This document shows, one piece after another, positions 26,836 through 35,423 of a stretch of DNA of 64,000 nt. This DNA comes from JALZCH01 sp036387135. Its GTDB lineage: Bacteria > Acidobacteriota > Blastocatellia > Pyrinomonadales > Pyrinomonadaceae. Each line of letters opens with the position of its first letter. Within the stretch, counting starts at the first letter, position 1. Position numbers and translations under genes: made by a program. The stretch covers positions 10,741 to 74,740 of the forward strand of contig DASVUH010000036.1 in assembly GCA_036387135.1 (NCBI GenBank), in the 5' to 3' direction. Below the pieces are notes generated by a model. That model worked only from the letters and a program-made list of their open reading frames with translations. It was not told the DNA's origin and made no database searches.

Positions 26836-29328
26836 GTGAAAGTTTTTAATCCAGACGACAACCGCGCGACAAATTTGTTCCGGCTTTTGCTTTCCGCAAT
26901 GGCGGCGATTGTCTCGATTTGGGCTTTATTAAATTGTTTTTATTTAACGGCGGCGGAAATCGGCGTCTTGACGGGCTTGATTTGTCTGTCGTTTATCGCC
27001 GGTTTGTTTCCGATTAAAGTTCCCGATACGCAAACCACGATTTCGGCTGCGGACGCGCTCGTTTTTCTGGCATTAATTTATCTGGGAGTTCCGGCGGGCA
27101 TTGTTGTTGCCGGAGTCGCGGCTTTTGCCGGAGGGTTGAGAGCCGAAAACAAAGTTGAGGAAAAACTAACCTGCGCGGCAATTTCGATTATCGGCGCGTT
27201 CGGCGCGGGGCAGGCTTTTTATTTCGCCCTCAAACATTACGCCGGAATTCCGCAGCAGCCGCTCGCCAACAGCCTGCTTGAAATCGAAGGTTTCGCACTC
27301 GTGCTGGTAATCGCGGCTTTTGTTCAATTCCTGCTGATGAGCCTGCTTTCCGGTTGGTTTCAGGCGCTGAAAACCAATCAATCCTTTGCCAAAATCTGGA
27401 CGCGAGACATTTTGTCCTGTTCGTGGAGTTGTTTTGTCGGCGCGCTGGCAGCCGGAATCGTGCAATATTCCGAAGCGCATTGGGGTGCGGCGCACGGCGT
27501 AATCAGTTTGCCGCTCGTCGCTTTGCCTTACATCGCTTACAAATTACATTTCCGGCGAATGAGCGAGAAAAATCGGGAAATCGCCGAAATCAATCGCGTT
27601 CAGCTTTCCGCCGTGCAAACGCTCGCCGCCGCGGTTGACGCGCGCGAGCAAACTTCGCCCGGTCACACTCGGCGAGTTCAAATTTACGCACTCGGTCTGG
27701 CAAATGCGTTGAAATTGCCTTCAAACGATCTGAAAGCTCTCGAAGCCGCCGCGCTTCTGCACGACATCGGCAAGCTCGCCGTTCCCGATCATATTTTAAA
27801 CAAACCCGGACGCCTTTCGCGCCCGGAAATGGACAAAGTAAAAGTTCACGCCGCCGTCGGCGCGGATATTCTGAAAAAAGTCGCTTTTCCGTATCCGGTC
27901 GTGCCGACCGTTCTGCATCACCACGAGCGCTGGGACGGCGCTGGCTACCCGGAAGGTTTATGCGGCGAAGAAATCCCGGTTACGGCGCGAGTGCTGGCGA
28001 TTGCCGATTCTTACGATTCAATGCGCGAGCCGCGTTCCTATCGCCCTGCGCTTGACCGCGACGAAGCGCGCCGCACGCTGCTCGCCGGAGCGGGAGCGCA
28101 GTTTGATCCGCGGCTGGTCGATGTTTTTTTGCGAAATGTCAAACATTTTGAAAACGAAATCGAAACTGCCGGTGTCGGTCACGAAGCCGAATCGGCTGAA
28201 AAAGAAGCGAGAAGCGAGCTTCGCACGCTCGGAGATTCGTCTCTCACAATCAATTATTTCGAGGAAATCAAGCGCGCCAATCTCGAAGTTTTCGCGCTTT
28301 ACGATCTGGCGTGCGCTTCAAGCTCGTCGCTGAATCTGGAGGAAACCGTCACGTTTTTTGTCGAGAAAGTGCAGCAGCTCGTCCCGCTCGAAACCTGCGT
28401 CGTTTATCTCTACAACGAACGGGGCGAAACGGCTTTTGCGGCGCATTCCGTCGGCAGAAACGCCGCGCTCCTGCGCAGCCGAACCATTAAGCTCGGCGAA
28501 GGCGTCACCGGATTTGTTTTAAAAAATCAAAAATCGGTTTGCTCGGTCAGCCCTGCGCTCGACTTTAGCGCGGAACATCTCGAAATCGCGCAGGATTACA
28601 CGACGATGGCGGCTCTGCCTTTGAAATCAGGCGACAAGCTCATCGGCGCAATCGCGGTTTATTCGGAAAATCTGCTCGGTTACGAAGAAGAGCATTTGCG
28701 GCTGCTCGAAACCGTTTCGCATATCGCTGCCAACGCGATCTGGCGGACGATTCAACACGCCGAAACCGAATCGCGAGCTTTGACCGACCCGATGACCGGA
28801 TTGCCGAACGCTCGCTGCCTGCAGCTTCATTTTGAAAAAGAATCGGCGCGCTCGCGCAGAGACAACCGCCCGTTTCAAGTCGTGATGCTCGATTTGGACG
28901 AGTTCAAAGCCGTCAACGACACATTCGGTCACAAGGCTGGCGATATGATGCTCAAGGAAATCTCGAAAGTAATGCGCGCGCAGCTCCGCGAATACGATTT
29001 TCTGGCGCGTTATGCGGGCGACGAATTTGTCGCCGTGGTGCCGGAAACCCCCGGTTTTCCGATTGAAGAATTGTGTCGTCGCATCGAACAAGCGGTTTTG
29101 GATTTTTCTCTGCCCGTCGGCAACAAAGGCTCGGCGCGAGTCGGAATTTCAATCGGCGCGGCGTGTTATCCGCGCGACGGCGAAACGCTCGACCAGGTTT
29201 TAATCGCCGCCGACCATAATATGTATGCAACAAAAGCCGCGCATAAACGCCAGCGGCTGACAAAAGCTAGTCAGCTAGAAACCTTTGATTTTCTCGAAAT
29301 TCAAGACGCTTCGACTATCATCAGTTAA
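26836..29328 (+). CDS. Membrane HD-GYP / GAF / GGDEF c-di-GMP signalling protein
   Basis: 830 residues. An N-terminal membrane sensor of about seven helices (15-235) is related to that of the GGDEF-EAL protein at 53200: compare IKVPDTQTTISAADALVFLALI with IKIPRFNGNITVSDTFIFLALL. Next comes an HD-GYP phosphodiesterase domain (LLHDIGKLAVPDHI, VLHHHERWDGAGYPEG), a GAF domain (about 480-645) and a C-terminal diguanylate cyclase domain with AGDEF in place of GGDEF and an intact RxxD inhibitory site (REYD) five residues before. It therefore holds both synthesis and degradation modules for c-di-GMP. The start is GTG 26836 with AAGGAG upstream. Confidence 0.92.
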   Translation: MKVFNPDDNRATNLFRLLLSAMAAIVSIWALLNCFYLTAAEIGVLTGLICLSFIAGLFPIKVPDTQTTISAADALVFLALIYLGVPAGIVVAGVAAFAGGLRAENKVEEKLTCAAISIIGAFGAGQAFYFALKHYAGIPQQPLANSLLEIEGFALVLVIAAFVQFLLMSLLSGWFQALKTNQSFAKIWTRDILSCSWSCFVGALAAGIVQYSEAHWGAAHGVISLPLVALPYIAYKLHFRRMSEKNREIAEINRVQLSAVQTLAAAVDAREQTSPGHTRRVQIYALGLANALKLPSNDLKALEAAALLHDIGKLAVPDHILNKPGRLSRPEMDKVKVHAAVGADILKKVAFPYPVVPTVLHHHERWDGAGYPEGLCGEEIPVTARVLAIADSYDSMREPRSYRPALDRDEARRTLLAGAGAQFDPRLVDVFLRNVKHFENEIETAGVGHEAESAEKEARSELRTLGDSSLTINYFEEIKRANLEVFALYDLACASSSSLNLEETVTFFVEKVQQLVPLETCVVYLYNERGETAFAAHSVGRNAALLRSRTIKLGEGVTGFVLKNQKSVCSVSPALDFSAEHLEIAQDYTTMAALPLKSGDKLIGAIAVYSENLLGYEEEHLRLLETVSHIAANAIWRTIQHAETESRALTDPMTGLPNARCLQLHFEKESARSRRDNRPFQVVMLDLDEFKAVNDTFGHKAGDMMLKEISKVMRAQLREYDFLARYAGDEFVAVVPETPGFPIEELCRRIEQAVLDFSLPVGNKGSARVGISIGAACYPRDGETLDQVLIAADHNMYATKAAHKRQRLTKASQLETFDFLEIQDASTIIS

Positions 29329-29372
29329 AAAAGCTGCATCCGAAGACTGTGAAAATTCGTTTTATTTTTCGG

Positions 29373-30335
29373 ATGAAACCGAGAGCTTATATATTTTTTA
29401 TCTTAATTCTTGGCTGTGCTTCATTTAGCACAGCCTGTAGCTTTTTCAGCGCGAAAAGCAACGGTCAAACCGCGAAAGATACCGTTGTCCAGCCTGTTTC
29501 AGGCGAATACGGAAAAGCGCGGCAAATTGCGACGCTTCAAGACAATTTAATTACGGAAAGCAGCGGTTTAGCCGCGTCGCGTCGTAACAAAGACATTTTC
29601 TGGACGCATAACGATTCGGGCGACGACGGTTTTCTTTACGCTTTTGACCGGAGCGGAAAACGTCGCGGAATCTTTCGGGTCGCCGGCGCGAAAAACTACG
29701 ATTGGGAAGACATCGCCGCTTACACCGACCCGAAAACCGGCGAAAATTATCTTTTCATCGGCGACATCGGCGACAACGGGCGCAAGCGTTCCGAAGTCGT
29801 CATTTACCGCGTGCGAGAGCCGGAAATAAAACCGGAAGACGCAAATTCAACAAAGAAAACCGCGCGTAAAATCGAGCGCGCCGAAGCGATTCGCGTTAAA
29901 TACCCGGACGCCAGCCGCGACGCCGAAACTCTGCTTGTCAACCCGGCAAACGGCGATTTATACATCGTCAGCAAATCTTTAATCGGCAGCGCGGACGTTT
30001 ATAAGCTCGCCGCCGGATTTCAAATTAATAAATCAAACACGCTCGAACATCTCGGCAGCGTCAGCGTGCCGAGCATCACGCCCGGATTTTTAACCGGCGG
30101 CTCGGTTTCGCCCGACGGCAAACGAATTGTTTTGAGCGATTATTTCGCCGCTTACGAATTTGTCCTGCCCGCGAAAGCAAAAAACTTTGACGAGATTTGG
30201 AAACAAACCGGCGCTGCGATTGATTTGGGCGAGCGCGAACAAGGCGAAGCGATTTGCTACGGTTTGGACGGAAAAACCCTTTACGCGACAAGCGAGAAAA
30301 AATCTTCTCCGCTGATTGAAGTCCAAAAAAAGTGA
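29373..30335 (+). CDS. Beta-propeller-like lipoprotein
   Basis: 320 residues. A hydrophobic leader ending in a lipobox (FSTAC) predicts a lipoprotein anchored to the cell envelope. The body starts with LITESSGLAAS...FWTHNDSGDD and repeats beta-rich blades (YLFIGDIGDNG, GDLYIVSKSL, LSDYFAAYEF), as in strictosidine-synthase/SMP-like or phytase-like propellers. No catalytic residues are assignable. An alternative GTG start at 29349 would lengthen the leader by eight residues. The stop lies inside the left arm of a hairpin. Confidence 0.8.
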   Translation: MKPRAYIFFILILGCASFSTACSFFSAKSNGQTAKDTVVQPVSGEYGKARQIATLQDNLITESSGLAASRRNKDIFWTHNDSGDDGFLYAFDRSGKRRGIFRVAGAKNYDWEDIAAYTDPKTGENYLFIGDIGDNGRKRSEVVIYRVREPEIKPEDANSTKKTARKIERAEAIRVKYPDASRDAETLLVNPANGDLYIVSKSLIGSADVYKLAAGFQINKSNTLEHLGSVSVPSITPGFLTGGSVSPDGKRIVLSDYFAAYEFVLPAKAKNFDEIWKQTGAAIDLGEREQGEAICYGLDGKTLYATSEKKSSPLIEVQKK

Positions 30336-30391
30336 GCGGCGAACAGAAGTTTGATTTTCTGCTCACCGCTCACTGCTTACTGCTCACTTTT
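30325..30391. repeat. Tandem-unit hairpin, GTGAGCGG/GTGAGCAGT type
   Basis: Right arm 30358-30391 contains four GTGAGC-type units in inverted orientation; the left arm (30325-30348) is shorter, with AAAAGTGAGCGGCGAACAGAA. The stop codon of the lipoprotein gene is inside the left arm. The element separates two convergent genes. Confidence 0.7.
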
Positions 30392-30393
30392 GA

Positions 30394-30897
30394 TTAAGCG
30401 CCTTGCTGATTGTCGGGCGGAATAACCAATTCCTGTCCGACTTGAATCATATCGGGGTCTTTGATTTTGTCCCGGTTTGCGTAAAAGATTTGCATATAAT
30501 GCGAGCCGTCGCCGTAATGATTTTTGGCGATTTTCCATAAGCTGTCGCCGGATTGGACGGTGTAACTTTGCTGTTGCTGATTAGCGGCAGCTTGTTCATA
30601 TTGCTGTTGTTGCGCGTTGACCTGTAAATCCAAATCGCCGTAGCTCGAATCAATCGAATTAAAAGCGCCGACGATTTGGTCAGCCGACGATTGATCCGAA
30701 GCCGTGATTCGCGCGATGAGTCGGTCGCCTTCGACATACAGCGCGTCAACGCGCCCGCCCATCGAATCTGCCATATTCAGCGCCGAAAGATATTTTCCTT
30801 TCAAACGCCCAAATTTCTGCTCTGAGTTTTCGACTTGCTCCTGCGGTTGCGAAGAGCCGTATCCAAACATTTTTCCAATTGAATCAAAAAGTCCCAT
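30394..30897 (-). CDS. Kbp-like BON-LysM protein
   Basis: 167 residues. MGLFDSIGKMFGYG resembles the start of E. coli Kbp (YgaU); a BON-like domain (about 40-100) and a Gln-rich linker precede a C-terminal LysM domain (YTVQSGDSLWKIAKNHYGDG...VGQELVIPP). Kbp is a small cytoplasmic potassium-binding protein of this order and size, so a K+ sensing role is possible. The start at 30897 is set by AGAAGGAG upstream. A cell-wall binding role is less likely because there is no signal peptide. Confidence 0.87.
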   Translation of the reverse strand: MGLFDSIGKMFGYGSSQPQEQVENSEQKFGRLKGKYLSALNMADSMGGRVDALYVEGDRLIARITASDQSSADQIVGAFNSIDSSYGDLDLQVNAQQQQYEQAAANQQQQSYTVQSGDSLWKIAKNHYGDGSHYMQIFYANRDKIKDPDMIQVGQELVIPPDNQQGA

Positions 30898-31125
30898 TTC
30901 TCGAGTTCTCCTTCTAAAATTTCGGTTGATTTTTAAATTATGTACTCGTTCGAACTGCAAGGCAAGAAATTTATTTTTACAATGGCGTAAATTTTATGGA
31001 AAGACCGAACTATTGATACTTTTTGGATTTTAGCTTTCAATGCGCAGCAGAAATGCTGCGCTTCCCTTACCCCGCTTCTCACGACAGTTTTTATCATCTT
31101 GCAAACCTTTCAAACCGACAAATTA

Positions 31126-33168
31126 ATGTTGGCAACCCGTACTGAAAAATCCATAGCCGGAAATGCCGCCCCGACAGCGGGCGAAACTTCGCCGATTCTC
31201 ATCATTTCCGAACAGGCTGACGAATCTTTTTGTTCGTTTCTCGAAACCGGCAATTTCAAGATTTTCCTCGCCTCGGACGCCGTTTCCGCGCTCGATCAAT
31301 TCGATTTGCACTCACCGGAACTCGTTTTGCTCGAATCTTCGTTTTCCGAAGTCTCGCCCGTCGGCTTGTGCGAGCTTTTGCGCGCGAAAAAGGGGCGCGA
31401 GTATCTGCCGATTTTAGTTTTTTCCACCAAAATCGAAGACGAGTTGGAAGAAACGGCTTTCGATTGCGAAGCCGACGATTTTTTGCGCGTTTCGATTTCG
31501 GAAAAAGAATTTTTGTGGCGCGTCCGCAAACAGCTTCAAGCGGGGCGCGAACGCCGCGCTTTTGTCGGAGAAAACCGCGTTTCATCTTTTTTGTCCGAGC
31601 TTGGGCGCAATCTGCTCGTCACTCTCGAACCCGAACAGGCTTTGACGCAGACTGCCGCCGCGACTTACGAAGTCACGGAAGCCGCCGCCTGCGCTGCCGC
31701 CGCTTTGATTACCGGAAATTCCGCCACCGTTTCGTCTTTCAACCGCGAAGGCTCGGCGGAAGGAGCTTCGGAGATTTACTCGGAACGGCTCAAAAAATGG
31801 CTGCAAACCGAAGCCGTCGAATCGGCTCTGCTCACCGATCAGCGCGATTTTCTTCTTAAAGACGAGTTTCACCAATGCGAATATCTCGCGCCTTTGATTA
31901 TCGGCGACCGGACGAAAGGCGCGCTCGTCGTCGGTTTCGATAACATCAACGACTGCACCGAGGAAAATCGCCGCATTATTGATGCCGCCGCCGAATTAGC
32001 GGCGATGTCGGTTCACATCACTTCGCTTTACGACGCCGCGCTCAACGCTTCGGTTTATTTCGCTCAGGAAGAGCAAAAACGCTTTACCGAAGCGATTCTT
32101 GACGCGCTGCCGGTTTCGCTTTATGCGATTGACAAAGATTATCGCGTCGTCGCCTGGAACAAGCATCGCGAGCTTGGGAAACAGGGAATTCCGCGCGAAT
32201 CGGCAATCGGGCGCAACGTTTTCGACGTTTTGCCGCGCCAGCCGCGCGAAACGCTCGAACGCGAGTTTGAACGCGCTTTTGTGACAGGAAAAATCGAGCG
32301 CGTCGAACAAAAAACGACCGATGAAAACGGCGCGGCGAAACATTGGCTGGTCAGCAAAGTTCCGATGCGCGATACGGGAACAGGCGAAGTTTCGCACGTA
32401 ATCAGCGTCGGCGAAGACATTACGGCTCGCGTCGAAGCGACACACGCCGTCGCGCGCGCTGAAAAATTAGCCGCCGTCGGTCGTCTCGCCGCAGGCGTGG
32501 TTCACGAAATAAACAATCCGCTGGCAACGATTGCCGCCTGCGCCGAAGCTCTCGAAGCCAGAACCGACGAAGGCGCTTACGGAACCGGCGAAGACGCCGA
32601 CGATTTGCGGGATTATCTAAACTTAATCCGCAGCGAGGCTTTTCGCTGCAAATCAATCACCAACGGCTTGCTCGATTTTTCGCGCGTTCGCACCGGCAGA
32701 CAAATGCTCGCCGACGTAGCCCAAATCGTTCGCTCTTCGACAAATCTTCTCGCGCATCAAAAACGCGGCAGAAACGTCGAAATTGCGGTTGAAATCAATT
32801 CCGATTTGCCCAAAGTTTCCGCCGACGAAGGACAAATTCAACAAGCCATTATCGCGCTGGCGACAAACGCGATTGACGCGATGCCCGACGGCGGACGCTT
32901 GACGTTTCGCGCTTATGCCCGTCGTCAAAGGGTTTTTCTCGAAATCGAGGACACGGGAATCGGCATTCCGCCGGAAAATATCGCTAAAATTTTCGAGCCA
33001 TTCTTTACGACCAAAGAAGTCGGCAAAGGAACTGGTTTAGGTTTGGCTGTCTGTTATGGTATAGTTACCGAGCACGGCGGAAGTCTCAACGTCCGCTCCA
33101 CCGTCGGAATCGGTTCGACATTTACCATTTCGCTTCCAATTAAATTTGATAATGCCCCTGAAAAATGA
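31126..33168 (+). CDS. Sensor histidine kinase with degenerate receiver, GAF and PAS domains
   Basis: 680 residues. An N-terminal receiver-like domain (about 20-135) has Glu where the phosphoacceptor Asp should be (LVLLESSFSE), so it cannot be phosphorylated normally. A GAF domain (about 155-315) and a PAS domain (about 325-445, AILDALPVSLYAIDKDYRVVAWN) follow. The HisKA helix has the phospho-His in AAGVVHEINNPLATIA, and the ATPase domain has GTGLGLAVCYGIV. It has no membrane helix, so it is a soluble kinase. The NtrC-type regulator 74 bases downstream is the expected partner. The start ATG 31126 has no clear Shine-Dalgarno. Confidence 0.9.
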   Translation: MLATRTEKSIAGNAAPTAGETSPILIISEQADESFCSFLETGNFKIFLASDAVSALDQFDLHSPELVLLESSFSEVSPVGLCELLRAKKGREYLPILVFSTKIEDELEETAFDCEADDFLRVSISEKEFLWRVRKQLQAGRERRAFVGENRVSSFLSELGRNLLVTLEPEQALTQTAAATYEVTEAAACAAAALITGNSATVSSFNREGSAEGASEIYSERLKKWLQTEAVESALLTDQRDFLLKDEFHQCEYLAPLIIGDRTKGALVVGFDNINDCTEENRRIIDAAAELAAMSVHITSLYDAALNASVYFAQEEQKRFTEAILDALPVSLYAIDKDYRVVAWNKHRELGKQGIPRESAIGRNVFDVLPRQPRETLEREFERAFVTGKIERVEQKTTDENGAAKHWLVSKVPMRDTGTGEVSHVISVGEDITARVEATHAVARAEKLAAVGRLAAGVVHEINNPLATIAACAEALEARTDEGAYGTGEDADDLRDYLNLIRSEAFRCKSITNGLLDFSRVRTGRQMLADVAQIVRSSTNLLAHQKRGRNVEIAVEINSDLPKVSADEGQIQQAIIALATNAIDAMPDGGRLTFRAYARRQRVFLEIEDTGIGIPPENIAKIFEPFFTTKEVGKGTGLGLAVCYGIVTEHGGSLNVRSTVGIGSTFTISLPIKFDNAPEK

Positions 33169-33242
33169 TTCGGTTTTCGGATTAAAAACTTTAAAACCCC
33201 ATCTTCGCCTTATAATCCGAAATCTGAAATCTGCAAATTACA

Positions 33243-34703
33243 ATGACTCGTTTGCTTGTAGTTGATGACGAAACCAATTTGCGTTTGGTGATTCAAAAAG
33301 AATTGCGCCGTTTAGGTTACGACACCGAAGTTGCCTCAGACGGCGAAGAAGCCTGGTCTTTGCTTGAGAAAAAAGAATACGACGTTCTGCTCTGCGACAT
33401 TTCGATGCCGCGCTTGAACGGCATTGATCTGCTGCGCCGCATCCGCGACCGCCGCCCGAATCCGCCCGAAACGATTATGCTCACAGGGCAGGCGACGGTT
33501 GATTCGGCAATCGAGGCGATGAAGCTCGGCGCCTACGATTATTTGACCAAGCCTTACCGCATCGTCGAGCTTTCCGCGCTGGTCAAAAAAGCATCGGAAA
33601 AACGCAATCTTCGCACCGACAATCAACGCCTGCGCGCCACAATCGAACGATGCAGCATTCCGCAAACCGACATCATCGCCGAATCAAAAGCGATGAAGGA
33701 AACTCTGCGGCTCGTCGAGCGCGTCGCGCCTTCGGACGCTTCGGTTTTGGTGACGGGTGAATCGGGAACGGGCAAAGAGCTGATTGCGCAGGCGATTCAC
33801 CGAATGTCGAAACGCGCGAGCAATTCTTTTGTTGATTTAAACTGCGCCGCGCTGCCTGATTCGCTTCTTGAATCGGAGCTTTTCGGTTACGAATCAGGCG
33901 CATTTTCCGGCGCTAAAAACCGCAAGCTCGGTCTTTTTGAATTAGCCGACGGCGGCACTCTGTTTTTGGACGAAATAATGGAAATGCCGATGGCGCTGCA
34001 ATCGAAATTGCTTCGCGCCCTCGAAACCCGCTCGTTTTTCCGCGTCGGCGGGACTCGTAAAGTCGAAGTCAACGTCCGGCTCGTCGCGGCGACGAATCGC
34101 ATTCCCGAAGAAGCCGTCAACGAAGGCGCTTTCCGTATGGATTTGCTTTACCGCGTCAACACTTTCGGCATTCATCTCCAACCGCTCCGCGAACGCCGCG
34201 ACGACATCGAACCGCTCGCCAGACATCTGCTCAAACAGCTCGCCGGCGCGAACGCTCCGAAATTGTCGAAAGACGCTCTCGAAGCTCTGCGCGCTTACAA
34301 ATGGCGCGGCAACGTCCGGCAATTGAAAAATTGCCTGGAACGCGCAGTTTTGCTCTGCGACACGGGCGTAATTACCGTCAGAGAATTGCCGCCGGAAGTC
34401 GCCGGAAGCGACAAAAGCGTTCAAGTTCCGGTCTTTTCCAACGGAAACGGCACGCCGCATTTTGTCGGCGCAAACGGCAACGGTAACGTTAATGGAAACG
34501 GCGCGGTCAACGGAAATAGCCACGTCTCAGTCGCCGCAACCAACGGAAATGGCTCGCCACTCGCCCTGCACGAAGTCGAACGCCAGCAAATCATCCACGC
34601 TCTCGAACAAACCAACTGGCATCGCGGCAAAACCGCCGAATTGCTCGGCATTTCTCCCTCGACGCTTTACCGTCGTTTGCGCGAATACAACTTGGACACT
34701 TAA
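33243..34703 (+). CDS. NtrC-family sigma-54-dependent response regulator
   Basis: 486 residues. A receiver domain (1-120, with phosphoacceptor Asp in LLCDISMPRLNG), an AAA+ domain (Walker A GESGTGKE, sigma-54 contact loop GAFSGA, Walker B GGTLFLDE, arginine-finger region) and a C-terminal Fis-type helix-turn-helix (NWHRGKTAELLGISPSTLYRRL) are present. The sigma-54 loop is GAFSGA instead of the usual GAFTGA, a known tolerated type of change but worth noting. A 40-residue linker rich in Asn-Gly (NGNGNVNGNGAVNGN) separates AAA+ and HTH. It should activate sigma-54 promoters on phosphorylation by the upstream kinase; targets are not visible. Confidence 0.94.
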   Translation: MTRLLVVDDETNLRLVIQKELRRLGYDTEVASDGEEAWSLLEKKEYDVLLCDISMPRLNGIDLLRRIRDRRPNPPETIMLTGQATVDSAIEAMKLGAYDYLTKPYRIVELSALVKKASEKRNLRTDNQRLRATIERCSIPQTDIIAESKAMKETLRLVERVAPSDASVLVTGESGTGKELIAQAIHRMSKRASNSFVDLNCAALPDSLLESELFGYESGAFSGAKNRKLGLFELADGGTLFLDEIMEMPMALQSKLLRALETRSFFRVGGTRKVEVNVRLVAATNRIPEEAVNEGAFRMDLLYRVNTFGIHLQPLRERRDDIEPLARHLLKQLAGANAPKLSKDALEALRAYKWRGNVRQLKNCLERAVLLCDTGVITVRELPPEVAGSDKSVQVPVFSNGNGTPHFVGANGNGNVNGNGAVNGNSHVSVAATNGNGSPLALHEVERQQIIHALEQTNWHRGKTAELLGISPSTLYRRLREYNLDT

Positions 34704-34711
34704 TCGTTATT

Positions 34712-34800
34712 TTCAACGCAGAGACGCCGAGACGCTGAGTTTAATAAATAAAGACTATCTCTTTGTTCTTTTCTCAGCGTCTCGGCGTCTCTGCGTTGAA
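34712..34800. repeat. 28-bp perfect hairpin, CGCAGAGACGCCGAG family
   Basis: Arms 34712-34739 and 34773-34800 are perfectly complementary over 28 bp, around a 33-nt A/T-rich loop. The arm contains CGCAGAGACGCCGAGACGCTG. It starts 8 bases after the regulator stop. The perfect arms indicate either recent insertion or selection on the stem. Confidence 0.9.
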
Positions 34801-34820
34801 CAATTTAAGGCGATTTGCGG

Positions 34821-35423
34821 TTACTTAATTTTAATCTTGGACGGGTTTTCGCGGGCGAGGCGATTTGCGCGCTCGTTTAAATCTTCGGCGGCGTCCCAGA
34901 GTTTTTGAAAATTTTCCTGATTCACGGCGAAATCGGCTTTGGCTCGCTCGATTTCTTCGGGCTTGTTGCTTCCGAATTTGTCGCGCAAATCTCTGGCTAC
35001 TTTGAGCCGAAATTCGTAGGCGTCAATTTGCTTTCTCAAGGCTTCTTTTTTCAAACGCAGATATTCCGAGAAAATTTCGTTCGTCTTTTTTCCGGCGGCT
35101 TCGCTGACTCTGGTGTAAGCCAATTCACCCAAGCTCAAGCCTTCTTCAATCGCATTTATTAATTCTTCCAAAATTTGCTGCGTCCGCGCCGTGTCGCGCT
35201 CGCGCATCGCGTCCTGCAAATCGTCGAGTTTTTTGGCGTTGGCTTTATGGATTTTTCCGATTTTAATTAAATTTTCGTTGGCTTTTCCGGCGAGCTGATT
35301 CGCTTCGCCCGTTTCGTCGCCAAACGAAAAAATGCCGCCGCTGCCCGAATCACCCGAATCCGAACCGCCGCACGCGAGAGCAAACGCGGCTAAAATTAAA
35401 ATTGTCCAAACGAGATTTTTCAT
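34821..35423 (-). CDS. Helical lipoprotein of unknown function
   Basis: 200 residues. The leader ends with lipobox LACGG (Cys at residue 18), followed by a Ser/Gly/Asp-rich spacer. The rest is almost entirely charged helix with heptad character (about 40-190, e.g. LDDLQDAMRERDTARTQQIL), so a periplasmic coiled-coil protein is likely. Its ATG overlaps the stop of the upstream membrane protein (ATGA), indicating coupled translation and a shared process. Confidence 0.82.
   Translation of the reverse strand: MKNLVWTILILAAFALACGGSDSGDSGSGGIFSFGDETGEANQLAGKANENLIKIGKIHKANAKKLDDLQDAMRERDTARTQQILEELINAIEEGLSLGELAYTRVSEAAGKKTNEIFSEYLRLKKEALRKQIDAYEFRLKVARDLRDKFGSNKPEEIERAKADFAVNQENFQKLWDAAEDLNERANRLARENPSKIKIK

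Noticed and set aside
31163..31859. Long plus-strand frames in other phases inside the histidine kinase gene
   Set aside because: Arg/Phe-rich shadow translations of the real frame, which has clear receiver, GAF, PAS and kinase motifs.
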